Shown: piece after piece, positions 1 to 9,757 of the stretch
How positions within the stretch are numbered: position 1 is the stretch's first letter
Layout: every line of letters starts with the position of its first letter
Assembly (NCBI GenBank): GCA_000181795.3
Contig: CM012953.1
Coordinates: forward strand, 15,540,051-15,564,897
Origin: Trichinella spiralis
Taxonomy: Eukaryota; Nematoda; Enoplea; Trichinellida; Trichinellidae
Direction: 5' to 3'
Length of the DNA stretch: 24,847 nucleotides
Position numbers and translations under genes: made by a program
Notes under the pieces: model-generated
What the model saw: the letters and a program-made list of their open reading frames with translations, nothing else
Told to the model about the DNA's origin: nothing
Databases searched by the model: none

Positions 1-16
1 ATCATGAAGCTTTTAG

Positions 17-531
17 CTGTTAACAGTGTATATGGATTTCTTGAAGAAGTCCGCCATCGATATTCACGTGATCTTTATATTAAATTCAATCATTTGTTCA
101 ATTTTTTGCCAGTAGCAGGGCTAATATCTGGTAAAATATTTTGTATGCATGGAGGATTATCCAAAGATCTGGAAACTTTTGATCAAATACGATCAATTGA
201 ACGTCCGGTGGAAATTCCGCTTCAAGGGCTCTTGGCGGACCTGTTGTGGTCAGATCCTGACCGAAATATTAATGGCTGGGAAATCAGTTCCCGTAACGTT
301 GGTTATGTATTTGGAGAAGACGTCATTCTAGAATTTTGTGAGAAGATGCGTATAGATCTCATAGTACGGGCGCATCAAGTGGTTGATCCTGGTTATGAAT
401 TTTTTGCTGACGCCCATTTAGTTACCATCTTTAGCGCCCCTAATTACTGCAGACAGTTTTCCAATTTAGCTGGTGTACTGCAGGTGGACGGCAATCTTTG
501 TTGTAAAATCTTTCAGTTAAAACCAAAATGA
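17..531 (+). CDS. PP1-like serine/threonine protein phosphatase, 3' end only
   Basis: This is the C-terminal half of a metallophosphatase of the PPP family, closest to protein phosphatase 1 catalytic subunits, which dephosphorylate Ser/Thr with two active-site metals. Visible family motifs in order are NSVYGF, the metal-ligand HGGLS, LLWSDPD, the second metal-ligand RAHQVV and SAPNYC. The upstream metal-binding motifs (GDxHG, GDYVDRG, GNHE) lie before the window. The exon probably begins at 17, after a ttttag acceptor at 11-16, so that a G from the previous exon completes an Ala codon; an ATG at 4 reads in frame but is probably intronic. The loop after SAPNYC reads RQFSN where PP1 has GEFDN, so the inhibitor-sensitive loop is altered. 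The stop is at 529-531. Divergent PP1 paralogues are common in nematodes, often in sperm; that role is inference only. Confidence 0.85.
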
Positions 532-605
532 TTTCTATTGAAATTATTTTGCTCTCATTTCTATTCATCAGATCACATGTATCATATGCAATTCATCTTT
601 GAATC

Positions 606-611
606 AATAAA
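606..611 (+). promoter_or_regulatory. Polyadenylation signal of the PP1-like gene
   Basis: AATAAA lies 75 nt after the phosphatase stop codon in AT-rich DNA, which gives a 3' UTR of normal length for a compact invertebrate gene. Confidence 0.5.
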
Positions 612-1056
612 TTATTGTTCATTATATTATTGTACTATTTGTCTAATTTATCATTAAAATATTTACAATTTTGTTGCATTTCCGGCATTATCGTTCGTTG
701 CTGTCGCCATTTTCCTTCCAGGCATTTCGCACAACGGAACAACGATTTACTGTTCTAACAGTATGCAAGCATGCACAAGGTATTAGGTATGCAATAGTCA
801 ACACATTGACGGGTTCCAATCCAGCCGTAGAAATAGCAACATACAGTATTACAAATGGTTTTTAGGTACGTAAAGAAGGGCGAAAATTTGTACATCACCC
901 TGCTTTTTCTTTACAGCTTGTCGCAGACTGTATTAATTTTAATATAAGATGTAGTTATTGGGAGTATGGGGGCTCGTCTTCTTTCGTCTGAATGTGTCAT
1001 AAATCATTAACTTTTATGCTTAGAATAATTAGTCATGATCATTCTCTAGCAAAGTG

Positions 1057-1182
1057 TATACGAGGTTAGCGGTATCGAGCTGCACAGTTTGAACAAGAAA
1101 AAACTGCTCTTTAAAATCTTGTTTGGGCTTTTTTTATTACGGATTTCCATTATCTGCCTCATTTCTGCGCTAACCTTGTGTA
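1057..1182. repeat. Candidate small MITE-like element with terminal inverted repeats
   Basis: The 15-base ends, TATACGAGGTTAGCG at 1057-1071 and CGCTAACCTTGTGTA at 1168-1182, are inverted copies matching at 13 of 15 positions, and a TA lies at each outer end. The 126-bp span has no coding capacity. Short length, TIRs and TA ends fit a Tc1/mariner-type non-autonomous element, but the repeat is short and chance pairing in AT-rich DNA is possible. Confidence 0.3.
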
Positions 1183-1954
1183 AGCCCTGTTTGTAATACT
1201 TGTATTTTATCGTGCTATATTGTATTATATTTGTATTTTATTTAATTGTATTGCATTATTTAGTTTTTTTCCGTTTTCGTTCTTCCCACTTTATTAGTAT
1301 TGTTCACTGGTGTTTATTATTTTGCTGTTGGCTGTTCTTTACTGTTGCTGTTGTTCTTGAATGATGAAAAATAAAATCCCTGCTTTTCTTATTATAGCTT
1401 GCATTGTTTTGCTGAGTTCAAACTAGTGTTGAAAAGTAATTTTCAAATATTTTCACTGAATATATTGTCACATTTTATATAACTTCATTGCGTTACAATG
1501 ATATATAGAATAATGATGATGTTGATCACTGAAAAGTATGAACTTCAATAATAATAGATTAAAAAAACATAATGTTATTGAATGGTAAAATTTCGCAAAT
1601 TTTGATTAAAGCAATTCTCGAATAATGAATATTTTGATTATTAATGTTAAGTCACTACTATCGAAGTTACGTAATCCTAAATGGAAATATTTGAACCAAT
1701 ATAATAAAATTATATTGCAGCTAATCAAAAGTGAAAGGTTTGAATCAATGAGCAATTAGACAAGGAAAAACAAAAACATAAAGGCATGAAGGTCAAATTA
1801 AATAGCGCGTTCAAAGACCAATAAGAAAACACGGTGAAAATTTGGCCTGAACTGGACCAAATCTTCCTAAACATTATTATTGGTAGTGTAGGTTTTTATT
1901 CAGACGCTGCAGTTGGAATGGGTCATTATTTTGTTAATGCAATCTTATATCTGT

Positions 1955-1980
1955 ATGTGTGTGTGCGTGTATTTGTGTGT
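1955..1980. repeat. Imperfect TG dinucleotide repeat
   Basis: An interrupted run of TG units, broken by a CG and a short T run, in the long intergenic region. It is an ordinary microsatellite. Confidence 0.7.
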
Positions 1981-3724
1981 ATTGCTAGGATAGCAAAACG
2001 TTGTTCTCTTGTGTGTAATGACTAGAAAAGGTACAAGAAAAGCAGCGAACGATAACGCGGGAAACACTGCAATAGTAATAGTGAGCTGTCAGCGTTGCGC
2101 GAGACGTAGTGAATTTGTAAAAATAAAAGAATACATCAGTCAACTGCGGAGATATTAAAATCAATAAAACTGTGTAACAGCAGTCCATGTTTTATTTCTG
2201 ACCGACAAATTAAATGTAATGAAAGGAGTAAGCAAATTTTAATTTTTTTATTGTCCACATGTTGAATACAGAATTTTGTTTGCACTTGACTGTCAGATTA
2301 CGGTAAAAGTTTCTTTGACGTGAAATCTGAACAATGGTAAATGTAGATGGGTTGTACTGATAGTACGTGTGTATTGTTTTCTGTGAATTTATTGCTGTTT
2401 GCTTTGTTACTTTTCAATACTGCATTTGTATTAAGCAGTGTTTACTTCGTTTATCGACATTCAAAAATCATAGATTGAGAACGACGACGTAGTTGATTTA
2501 ATATTTGAACAGAACTAGGTCTATCATAAATACATCACCGCATTGAAAAACTTCAATAATTACAGGTCCTTCGATCATGAAATTTCTGTGAGCGCCCTGT
2601 TTGCAATATCATCATGAAGGAATAACAATTTTATTTTTCTTAGCTTTTTATTCAAAAATGATTTAGCATACAGCTTAAAATGAAATTGCTTCAGTTTCAA
2701 TTTAATTTGAATTTCAGTTCAGGCATGTTTCAGAAAATTTACAGACTGTAGTTCACTTTTCATTTATTGGCATCTTGCTTTTCAATAACGGTTTATATAC
2801 AGTTATATTGAAAAATGGGTGCTGTATTTGAAAGTGAAGCATAGTTTGTTAAATATGAAAGTGAAAACTATTTTTGTAGTTCAAATGCTATTTAAATTTT
2901 TAATATTTTATTTTGCTTATTATAGTGTTTTTAGCATGGTTTTTCATTGTTATTTAAGTCTACCCCTTAAATGCAGATTAAGTATATGAAAATTTAAAAT
3001 CATCGATAAAATTTTATAGCTAAGTGGTATAAATTATGAAAACAAATTATTAATTTTTATACTTTTAGGAAAGTTACAGTTTAATTGTGGTAACCTGTAA
3101 ATCATTTACAGAAGTACAAGCAACTGTTTATGAAGTACGTTTTATTTCGTTGCCTATTGCATTCTTTGTGATAAATATTTTCTTCAGAGATATTTTCTGC
3201 TTAAAAATTTATGATTATTGGAATGTGAAATTTATTCATGCGTGTATCTTTTTTTTAATAATTTCCTTCTATTTATGTTATATTTTTGTCTTTTATAAAG
3301 TTTGTATAAAAAATTTTCTTTATTTAGTTTATCATTGTTCTTTTGTATAGCAGGTGTAGAAAGCATTATTTTATCTATTTATATAAATCTTGTTTTAAAT
3401 TAATGCTGCGTTTTCACTGTTAGACATTTCAAAATGATATTGTATTTGTTAGCAGTTTGCTTGATAGCTTCGCATCTATGTATACATCCTCGTATCTATA
3501 TGTAAAGAAATGTTTTAACTGCTGAAACTCTTTAATAATAAGTTTTGAAAATTTTGCATGAAGTCATAACATGATTTAATTGAGGTCAGTTTACTTGCAT
3601 ATCAAATTCATTTGATTGTACGTATCTTATAATCCGATATTTTCTATTTATCGGAACTTTAAGCTTTCTTTTTAGTAGTGTAATTTATATTTTTTCCTTT
3701 TTATTTCAGTTGGTGAACTTTGCT

Positions 3725-5850
3725 ATGGCACAAGACAAAACTGTGAAGGCTTCACCAAGTGCGTATGCTGGTGCTTCACTTTCATCAAGTTGCCATTTGC
3801 CGTTACGTATGGTAGTGAAGGCAAAATTTGTTGGAGCCATTATTGGTCACGCGGGATCTACTATTCGAGACATAGCAAAAGTGACAAAAACACGTTGTGT
3901 GTGAGTATTTGAAAATAAAACTTTTCAAAGTTAAGAAACCATATTCAAATTTTTATGTTAAATTAAATTACGTTATTATGTTATTAAATTTTATGAAAGT
4001 TGAATAACGGAAAGTGTTAATTTGTAGGGTTGACTTTTCAAAAGATGTGAAAGAAAATAGATCGGCGAATAATCCGTTTTATCAAAATGCTGAAAGAATA
4101 ATCAGTATTTTTGGAAATCCTGACAATGCTTCCAATGCTTGCGTGAAGATACTACAACTTGTTGAAAGGGAAAAAGGACGAGATGCAGAAGATACAAACA
4201 AGTAGTATATTTATTTTAAGCGTATATTTAATATATGATATGATTTTCAGCTCTCAACTCGAGCTTAAAATTCGTGTTCACAACAATTTGATCGGCCGTT
4301 TGATTGGTAAAAATGGTGCTACAATTAAGCAGATAATTCAAGAAACCGGCGCTGATATATACGTATCAAAGTAAGTAAATTTTTTTCATCTTAAAACTTA
4401 GATATTTTTGAAGTGAAATTAGGAAAAAAGGAATTACCGTTAACTATTTGAAAATAAATTTTGTTGATTTGAAAATATTGTTATTAATACAATTTTTATA
4501 ATGAGTAAAGTTGTTTGTAAGCATTTTTATTTGAAAAAAGTAGTAAATTTAATGTATAAGTAGATGTTATTGAATTCTTCTATTAAATAATGATTAATAT
4601 GCTGTGTGAATTTTAGGAGTTTTATAATTCACGAATTTAATGTTTTTAATATGGAGCGTACTGTGACCATTCGTGGTACATTGGAAGCTTTGCGTAATGG
4701 CGAGAAAGTTGTTTCAGCAAAATTGCGGCAGTTTTGGAATGCGGATATGTCTAATAGAGTAAGAAATGTTTAAATTGTGATGTTTCTTTTTAATTGAACA
4801 ATGGATACTTTCAGCCCGAGACTGTTTGTCCTATGTTAAGTATACCGAGCGTGAACTTGGATTCAATTCCACCGATAATTCACAATCAGAAAACGTTCAA
4901 TTTGCTAAATTACGTTTACAAAGGATTTGTCGATCAGTTTGTATTGATCGATGCTATCCGTATTCTTCTGCAAAGTTCGGACTTTGAAGATGTTATTGGT
5001 TCCAATGAAAGCAATCTTCGCTTTTTGGCATTCGTTACTGGTGCCGCCGTTGAAGCTGTACGTACAAGTGAAAAAGATGCTCAAGCTGCAACCAAAAATT
5101 TACCTGTAACGTCTGAAAGAGTTGTAGTTACTACTGGCACTTTTATGCAAAACAGCAAAGTAAGCAGAATTACATTTTAATCCGATTATATATATATATT
5201 TATGTTATTTCAGGTTTTATTTCTAATTTACAAACAACTGTGTGACAAAATTCAGCTGCCTTTTCACTTGGGTTTTCTTCATTTGAAAATTTCCATTCCT
5301 GCAGGAGTAATTGGTAGAATTATTGGAAAAGGTGGAGAAAATGTAAGCGAATTGAAATATTTTTGATTTTTACAATTCTTATGATTGAATTTTTCCAAAT
5401 TATGCCAATTAAATTATGATTAATATTAAAATTTACTTCAATTCACGAAGGTGATAATTTTGTCGTTGTTTTTTTTTTGTTTTTAGATTCGCAATTTGCG
5501 CAGAGCCAGCGGTGCACAACTGGTATTAACTAAAGCAACTGAGACAACCGATGCCAGTTTATCTGTAAAAGGCAACTTTTATGCTATTCAGGTAGGCGAT
5601 GTCATTGTTTGCATTGATTTAATATATTTATGTTCATTTGCATTTTTATACCATCTGTTGCAGTTGTGTGTATTAAAATTTGCATATTTTGTACAGCTAA
5701 TTTTATATTTAGAAAATTATGAAAGACATATACTGTTGGAAGTATGAATATTTGCAGCAGCAAAATTTGGTGAACATCAGCAAAGCACTGATTTTGCAGC
5801 GGCAGTCGTTGAATCCACGTTCACTTGGCGCTTTTCAATATTGCCAATAA
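3725..5850 (+). CDS. Imp: IGF2BP/IMP (zipcode-binding) family RNA-binding protein with four KH modules
   Basis: Cytoplasmic mRNA-binding protein that in this family controls localisation, translation and stability of target transcripts. Eight exons join in frame: 3725-3900, 4028-4201, 4251-4370, 4617-4758, 4815-5159, 5214-5342, 5487-5591, 5758-5850, giving 427 residues. KH1 is near residues 25-95 (LPLRMVVKAKFVGAIIG, loop GHAG 41-44), KH2 near 118-200 (loop GKNG 136-139), KH3 near 250-315 and KH4 near 340-397 (loop GKGG 357-360). The LPLRM..FVGAIIG and HNN.IGRLIGK signatures are specific to IMPs. KH3 has GSNE at 266-269 in place of a GXXG loop. The chosen ATG at 3725 is in the first recognisable exon, which opens after an acceptor ending at 3709; an earlier leader exon could extend it. 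No RRM domains are visible, unlike vertebrate IMPs but like insect Imp. The C-tail is short and Gln-containing. Confidence 0.88.
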
Positions 5851-7218
5851 TTGAAGAATTTGTACAACAGCAGTTGATCACTTCACTTGTCGTCTTTATT
5901 TTTGGTTTTTGTTTGTGTTTGTGTATTTTATATTTAGGATGCGTTTAAAAATGAAATTGATCAGTTGAAGAGCGTTTATTTGTCAATATTTTTACCTTTT
6001 TGAATGTAGTGTTGAATTTAAAAACAACTTTGCCAGCTGACATATTAATGCTTAAACATTTTCTTTGTATAAGCACTGATATGTTATGCACTTACTTGGT
6101 AAGCAATTGAAGAAGAGCATGAAGAGTACTTTTTGGGTTTCACAAATATTCGCACTGTTTTTATTAGCTTTCGTTTTATTGCTTTCAATATCAAATATTT
6201 ATTTTACGAACGCCAATGTTACCGAATTAAACAGATTGTTTTTGCCATTTGGAATCTACATCTTCGATAAATGTGAACTTCTTGAAAATGAATAATTTTT
6301 ATTACTTGTGAAAAATAATATAAAATGTATTCATGCATTAATATTATATGTACTCGCAATTTATTACTGCTAGAATAAAAGTAAGAATGCATTGTTATCT
6401 CCATGTGTTGTTTATACGTATTACAAATTTTTGAAAAAATAAGAAATCTTTGTACTCTGGAGAGTTTACTGTATTTTCGGCTGGTTTTGCTCCAGCATTC
6501 TTTCAGCTAGGTGAGCTGTAAATTTTAATTGGTTTTATACTTTTATATTGGTTTCAGCAGATCTTCCCATGATTTATTCGCATGCAAAATTGTGAATGAC
6601 TATGATATTTAATGCATTATTAGTCAAGAAATATTTAAAAATTCTTGATGCTTTAAAAGTTACATTTCGAATATTCATAAAATTTGTGATGTTTGAAAAT
6701 ATTTGTACTTTACTATTTTCTACATTAAATGTACATTTGCATGTATGAAGACGTTTTCAAAACACATTTTTGATAGTTTTTCCTTCTTGACTGATAGGCT
6801 AAATGGATTTATAGGCATAATCGGAAAAACTGTCATTAAAAGCTAATAATGGAAATTATTTTTCTAAAATAACATAATGCACGCTGATTAGAAAAATAAT
6901 TCAGTTGCGAGTCAAAGAAAGAGCTCTTTCAGAAATGGCCATCAGTCAAAAATGAATAGTCTCCCTTCAGTTGTCCGAAGAGAAACTGTAACGTGAAATC
7001 AGATTGCGCTTTATTTCACATTTTCATTATTCTCTTATTATTTTGAAAAAAATTTAGAAAATATTTATCAAAAAAATTATGGATGACTTACTGCTTGCCA
7101 GTTATTATTTATTCAATGGATATGCAGTTTCCCAATTTTAGGATACTGTATTTGTTCTTAGTTTTCAAAGATACAGTAGCGAATGTTGATTTTATTGTTA
7201 AAAATAAAACTTAATTGA
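5851..7218 (+). other. IMP 3' UTR and intergenic spacer
   Basis: AT-rich sequence after the IMP stop codon. An AATAAA at 6374-6379 is the best polyadenylation signal, which would make a 3' UTR of about 525 nt. A 69-codon hydrophobic ORF at 6086-6295 shows no family motif and is treated as non-coding. Two small hairpin-like stems (GCTGG..CCAGC and CAGCT..AGCTG) occur at about 6478-6519. No promoter element for the next gene is evident. Confidence 0.5.
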
Positions 7219-7719
7219 ATGGCTGAACGGTGTAAAATCTGCGATCAGTTGAAAGAAAAAGTATATGAGTGTCCGAAATGCAGCATTCATTTTTGCTCAG
7301 TTAGCTGTTATCGAAGTGAAAAGCATGTTCAGTGTAGCGAAAAATTTTATCAGGGATGTGTCGAAGAAGAGCTGAAGGCCCAGAAGTTTGAATCTTCTAT
7401 CAAAAATAGAAATACGATTCTAGCATCATTAAATGAAGAAATAAGCAGGCAGTCAGCTAGAGAAAGCTTGTTTCGTATTTTTCCAGATGCTGACCTTGAT
7501 GCTGTAGATGAAAGTGAACTTGACAGGGAACTGTTTCAGATGGGAGTAAATGTGAATGATGACATTTTTGAATTGCTGGATGATGAGCAGAAAGAAGAAT
7601 TTCAAAAAATATGGCGAAAGTATCTAAAGAAAAATTTTGCCAGTTCGGTCGCTACTGAGTCCACAAAGTACTTAAACTTGGCGGAAGAAAGAGATTTTGA
7701 TCCATCTGTTTTTCGCTGA
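7219..7719 (+). CDS. HIT-type zinc-finger protein, ZNHIT2-like, short
   Basis: A single-exon gene of 166 residues. The N-terminal 40 residues form a full HIT zinc finger with eight ligands: C5, C8, C18, C21, C26, C30, H36 and C39 (first cysteines spaced CxxC, CPKC, then CSVSC). It is followed by CSEKFYQ..VEEEL, which resembles the segment after the finger in ZNHIT2 (CxENFY..V..EL). The rest is acidic and helical, with LDDEQKEEFQKIW near residues 120-135, like a short ZNHIT2 segment before its large C-terminal domain. ZNHIT2 works with the R2TP/RUVBL chaperone in assembling U5 snRNP; that is known for the family, not shown here. Human ZNHIT2 is about 400 residues, so this protein lacks the C-terminal region. 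I see no donor site at the stop that would extend it. ZNHIT3 or another HIT family member is an alternative. Confidence 0.8.
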   Translation: MAERCKICDQLKEKVYECPKCSIHFCSVSCYRSEKHVQCSEKFYQGCVEEELKAQKFESSIKNRNTILASLNEEISRQSARESLFRIFPDADLDAVDESELDRELFQMGVNVNDDIFELLDDEQKEEFQKIWRKYLKKNFASSVATESTKYLNLAEERDFDPSVFR

Positions 7720-7772
7720 ACTTTCATTTTTACTTAATGCTGTTGGAGTAAATTTTTTTTTCTAATAATCAC

Positions 7773-7790
7773 TCAATCAATCAATCAATC
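7773..7790. repeat. TCAA tetranucleotide microsatellite
   Basis: Four and a half perfect TCAA units lie in the short spacer between the HIT zinc-finger gene and MRPL21. No function is evident. Confidence 0.8.
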
Positions 7791-7901
7791 ACTTTTGAGG
7801 TACATTACCCAAATATTTAACAGAAATTGCTGTTGAATGATTTTAATTAAATACTGGATGAATGACTGGTTTAGTTAAAATTTTCAATGCGTAACCAGCT
7901 T

Positions 7902-8681
7902 ATGAAGTTTTTGAAAGTAGGAAATTTATCCTACTTTCTCTCGATTAGAAATTATTCCTGCTGTAAAAGCTTTAGATTTATTAATAGATCTTTTTCGTCG
8001 ATGCCAAGTGGAAATGGTAATGATAGAATATTTTGTGACAGGATTTATAAATCACTTTTTTAGAAATAATCGCTGAAGTTAATGAACAAATTAAGAATCA
8101 TTCACATGGCAGACTTTTTGCAATAGTCAAATTCGGTGATGAACAATTCAAAGTAACCGAAGAAGACATTATTATTGTCGAAGGATCATATCCTTTTAAA
8201 GTGGGAGATAAAATTCGACTTGAAAAGGTAATTATTAAATGCTTATTTGGGTAGAATAATTATATAAAATGGAAATTATAGATACTGTGCGTTGGTTCCA
8301 GTGATTTCACATTGTTCGGAACACCAGTGCTGCCGTAATATAAAGTTCACTTTAGCTGTTTGTTTTTAATCAATGGAATGGATTTTGTCTAGGAAAGAAA
8401 AAGTTGCTGTTAATGCTACGGTCATAGAAAAAACATTTTCAAATGTTGACGTGGATTTCTTCTTCGTCAGGAGGAAAGATATACGCCGGTTAAATTGTGA
8501 GCAGTGCATTTTATATTGTTTTATAATTTTGAAAGATTATTGTTTTCTGTGATACAACCTATATATTTGTATTTTAGTTTATCGTACGCCGCTGTCGATG
8601 TTACGAGTGAACAGTATTGAATTAACTTCCCCAGTTGGGGAATGCACAAGCAATATTGCAAAAAAGCCTAGTGACATTTGA
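7902..8681 (+). CDS. MRPL21: Mitochondrial large-subunit ribosomal protein L21 (bL21m)
   Basis: Component of the mitochondrial 39S/54S ribosomal subunit, acting in matrix translation. Five exons join in frame: 7902-8016, 8064-8227, 8282-8334, 8393-8496, 8578-8681, giving 179 residues (human about 205). Family landmarks in order are EVNEQI..GRLFAIVKF, the bL21 core (FKVTEEDIIIVEG, KVGDKIRLEK), ILCVGSSDFTLFGTPVLP, VNATVIEKT and the C-terminal LRVNSIEL. All are close to the animal MRPL21 pattern (VLLVG.DNFTL.G.PLL, EATVIEKT, LRINSIEI). The ATG at 7902 was chosen over the one at 8001 because the extra 33 residues are basic, rich in Ser, Phe and Arg, and free of Asp and Glu, a typical mitochondrial presequence. 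Introns are 47-81 bp, so no exon makes a long ORF. The start is 182 nt behind the HIT zinc-finger stop, with an AG 3 nt before the ATG, suggesting shared transcription. Confidence 0.87.
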
Positions 8682-8713
8682 TAATGAAGTTAATGTTCAA
8701 TTTAAAGATAGCA

Positions 8714-8719
8714 AATAAA
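8714..8719 (+). promoter_or_regulatory. Polyadenylation signal of MRPL21
   Basis: AATAAA lies 32 nt after the MRPL21 stop codon, a normal distance in a compact genome. Confidence 0.5.
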
Positions 8720-9103
8720 TTGCAGTTGCATCATTGTTATTTACTTCTGTTGAAAAGATGATTCATCGCAGAATGTAAATTTCGTAGAAGTGGTGTATAA
8801 TTGATATTTTTCTTAATATTTATAGTTTAAATTGAAAAACAGAAATTTATAAAAGTACTTTTTTTAGTAGTGCTAGTTAATTAAAAGATAAGATATTTTG
8901 AATGAATAAATATTACAAAGAAGACGGAAACCTGTTTCAAACGATTTATCATATCAGTGAATAACAAGATGCAGTTTAAAATGTAAAGAATATATTTTAG
9001 TTAAACTGTTAGTTTTTACATTATTTGCATTATAAGTGTAACTACACAGAACTTATGTTGTTTAAATCATTCAATTTATGACCCGTCCAGTTAGAAAGAT
9101 GCC

Positions 9104-9757
9104 TGTACCGACAAATGGAGCTCTGTCGATACTGATGCTCAAGTTTGATGCACGGTTTACTAAACGTAAGGCACGAACAGTGGACGATGCACACTGAACA
9201 CAAATGTTCTGTTCTTAGCTTTTTTCTTCTCCTCTGTCCTTCTCGTCCTACTGCTCACTCTCTCCTGCCTTTCAGAGCGTTGCCACCTAAATAAATAAAT
9301 ATATATAAAGCCCAGGAATTAGCGGCCCGGCGGGTGTCTAGCGTAAACCGCAAATAGAACATCTCGGTCGGTCGGGAAGTGCGCACTATCCAGGTCAAGA
9401 TCTAAGCTTCTGTCAGGCAGCTGCCGACCCTTGGAATTTTCTTCCCTTTGTTCACCACTCGGCAAACCACGCCGACGGACTTTAGTTGCTTCATTACTAC
9501 CGCCACTCCTCTAGGTCATCTGATAACGCGCCGTTGCGATTGTTTGTGCAATAGGCCTTTGTTCGCCGAACAACCAGCTGATCCTTCACGCAGCAGGGGG
9601 CCTCCTCGACCCCGACAGCACTAGTCGGATTGTCGCGATAATGATCTTCAGAGCAAGCTTCAGTGGGTCCACAGTATTCCTGTCCTGACCACGCCTTGCA
9701 CACGCTGATCCGAGAGTGTGTCACGCCTACGAGGTCGACGCCGTTCTGTCGGGAACA
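9104..9757. mobile_element. Candidate fossil solo LTR (gypsy- or Pao-type size and ends)
   Basis: A 654-bp GC-rich block stands out from AT-rich surroundings. It starts TGTACCGACA and ends TGTCGGGAACA, so it has TG..CA termini that are near-perfect short inverted repeats of each other, the classic form of LTR ends. The 5 bases just outside are atgcc on the left and atgtc on the right, a probable 5-bp target duplication with one change. A TATA-like run lies near 9300. No gag, pol or env part is visible in the block or beside it, so it reads as a solo LTR left after loss of the internal region. The imperfect target duplication suggests it is not recent. Orientation is uncertain; the TATA run and the downstream part look slightly more LTR-like on the minus strand. 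Family assignment is inference. Confidence 0.5.

Larger units (their letters stand above)
532..3709 (+). other. Long AT-rich intergenic region; possible 5' leader of the IMP gene
   Basis: No reading frame here looks like a real protein; the 60-90 codon ORFs are low-complexity or lack any family motif. A slightly GC-richer patch at about 670-860 holds GCCATTTT (a YY1-like core) and could be a promoter. It is followed by a well-formed potential 51-bp intron (gtacgt donor at 868, ctttacag acceptor ending at 918). A second potential donor, gaa/gtacgt, lies near 3133. These could be untranslated leader exons spliced to the IMP coding exon at 3710, but nothing ties them together. The stretch also holds a TG-rich run (1955-1980) and an inverted-repeat pair (1057-1182). 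Otherwise I see nothing. Confidence 0.4.

Noticed and set aside
671-865. 64-codon ORF with balanced composition
   Set aside because: It begins with TTG rather than ATG, matches no family, and fits better as part of a promoter or untranslated leader.
3087-3350. 87-codon ORF rich in Phe, Tyr and Ile
   Set aside because: Composition is that of translated T-rich intergenic DNA and there is no ATG at its beginning.
6086-6295. 69-codon ORF with a hydrophobic segment
   Set aside because: It sits within or just after the IMP 3' UTR, and its hydrophobic stretch follows from T-rich DNA; no signal peptide or homology is apparent.
9497-9724. Cysteine-containing 75-codon ORF on the minus strand
   Set aside because: It lies wholly inside the GC-rich LTR candidate, starts without an evident gene context and matches no domain I know.
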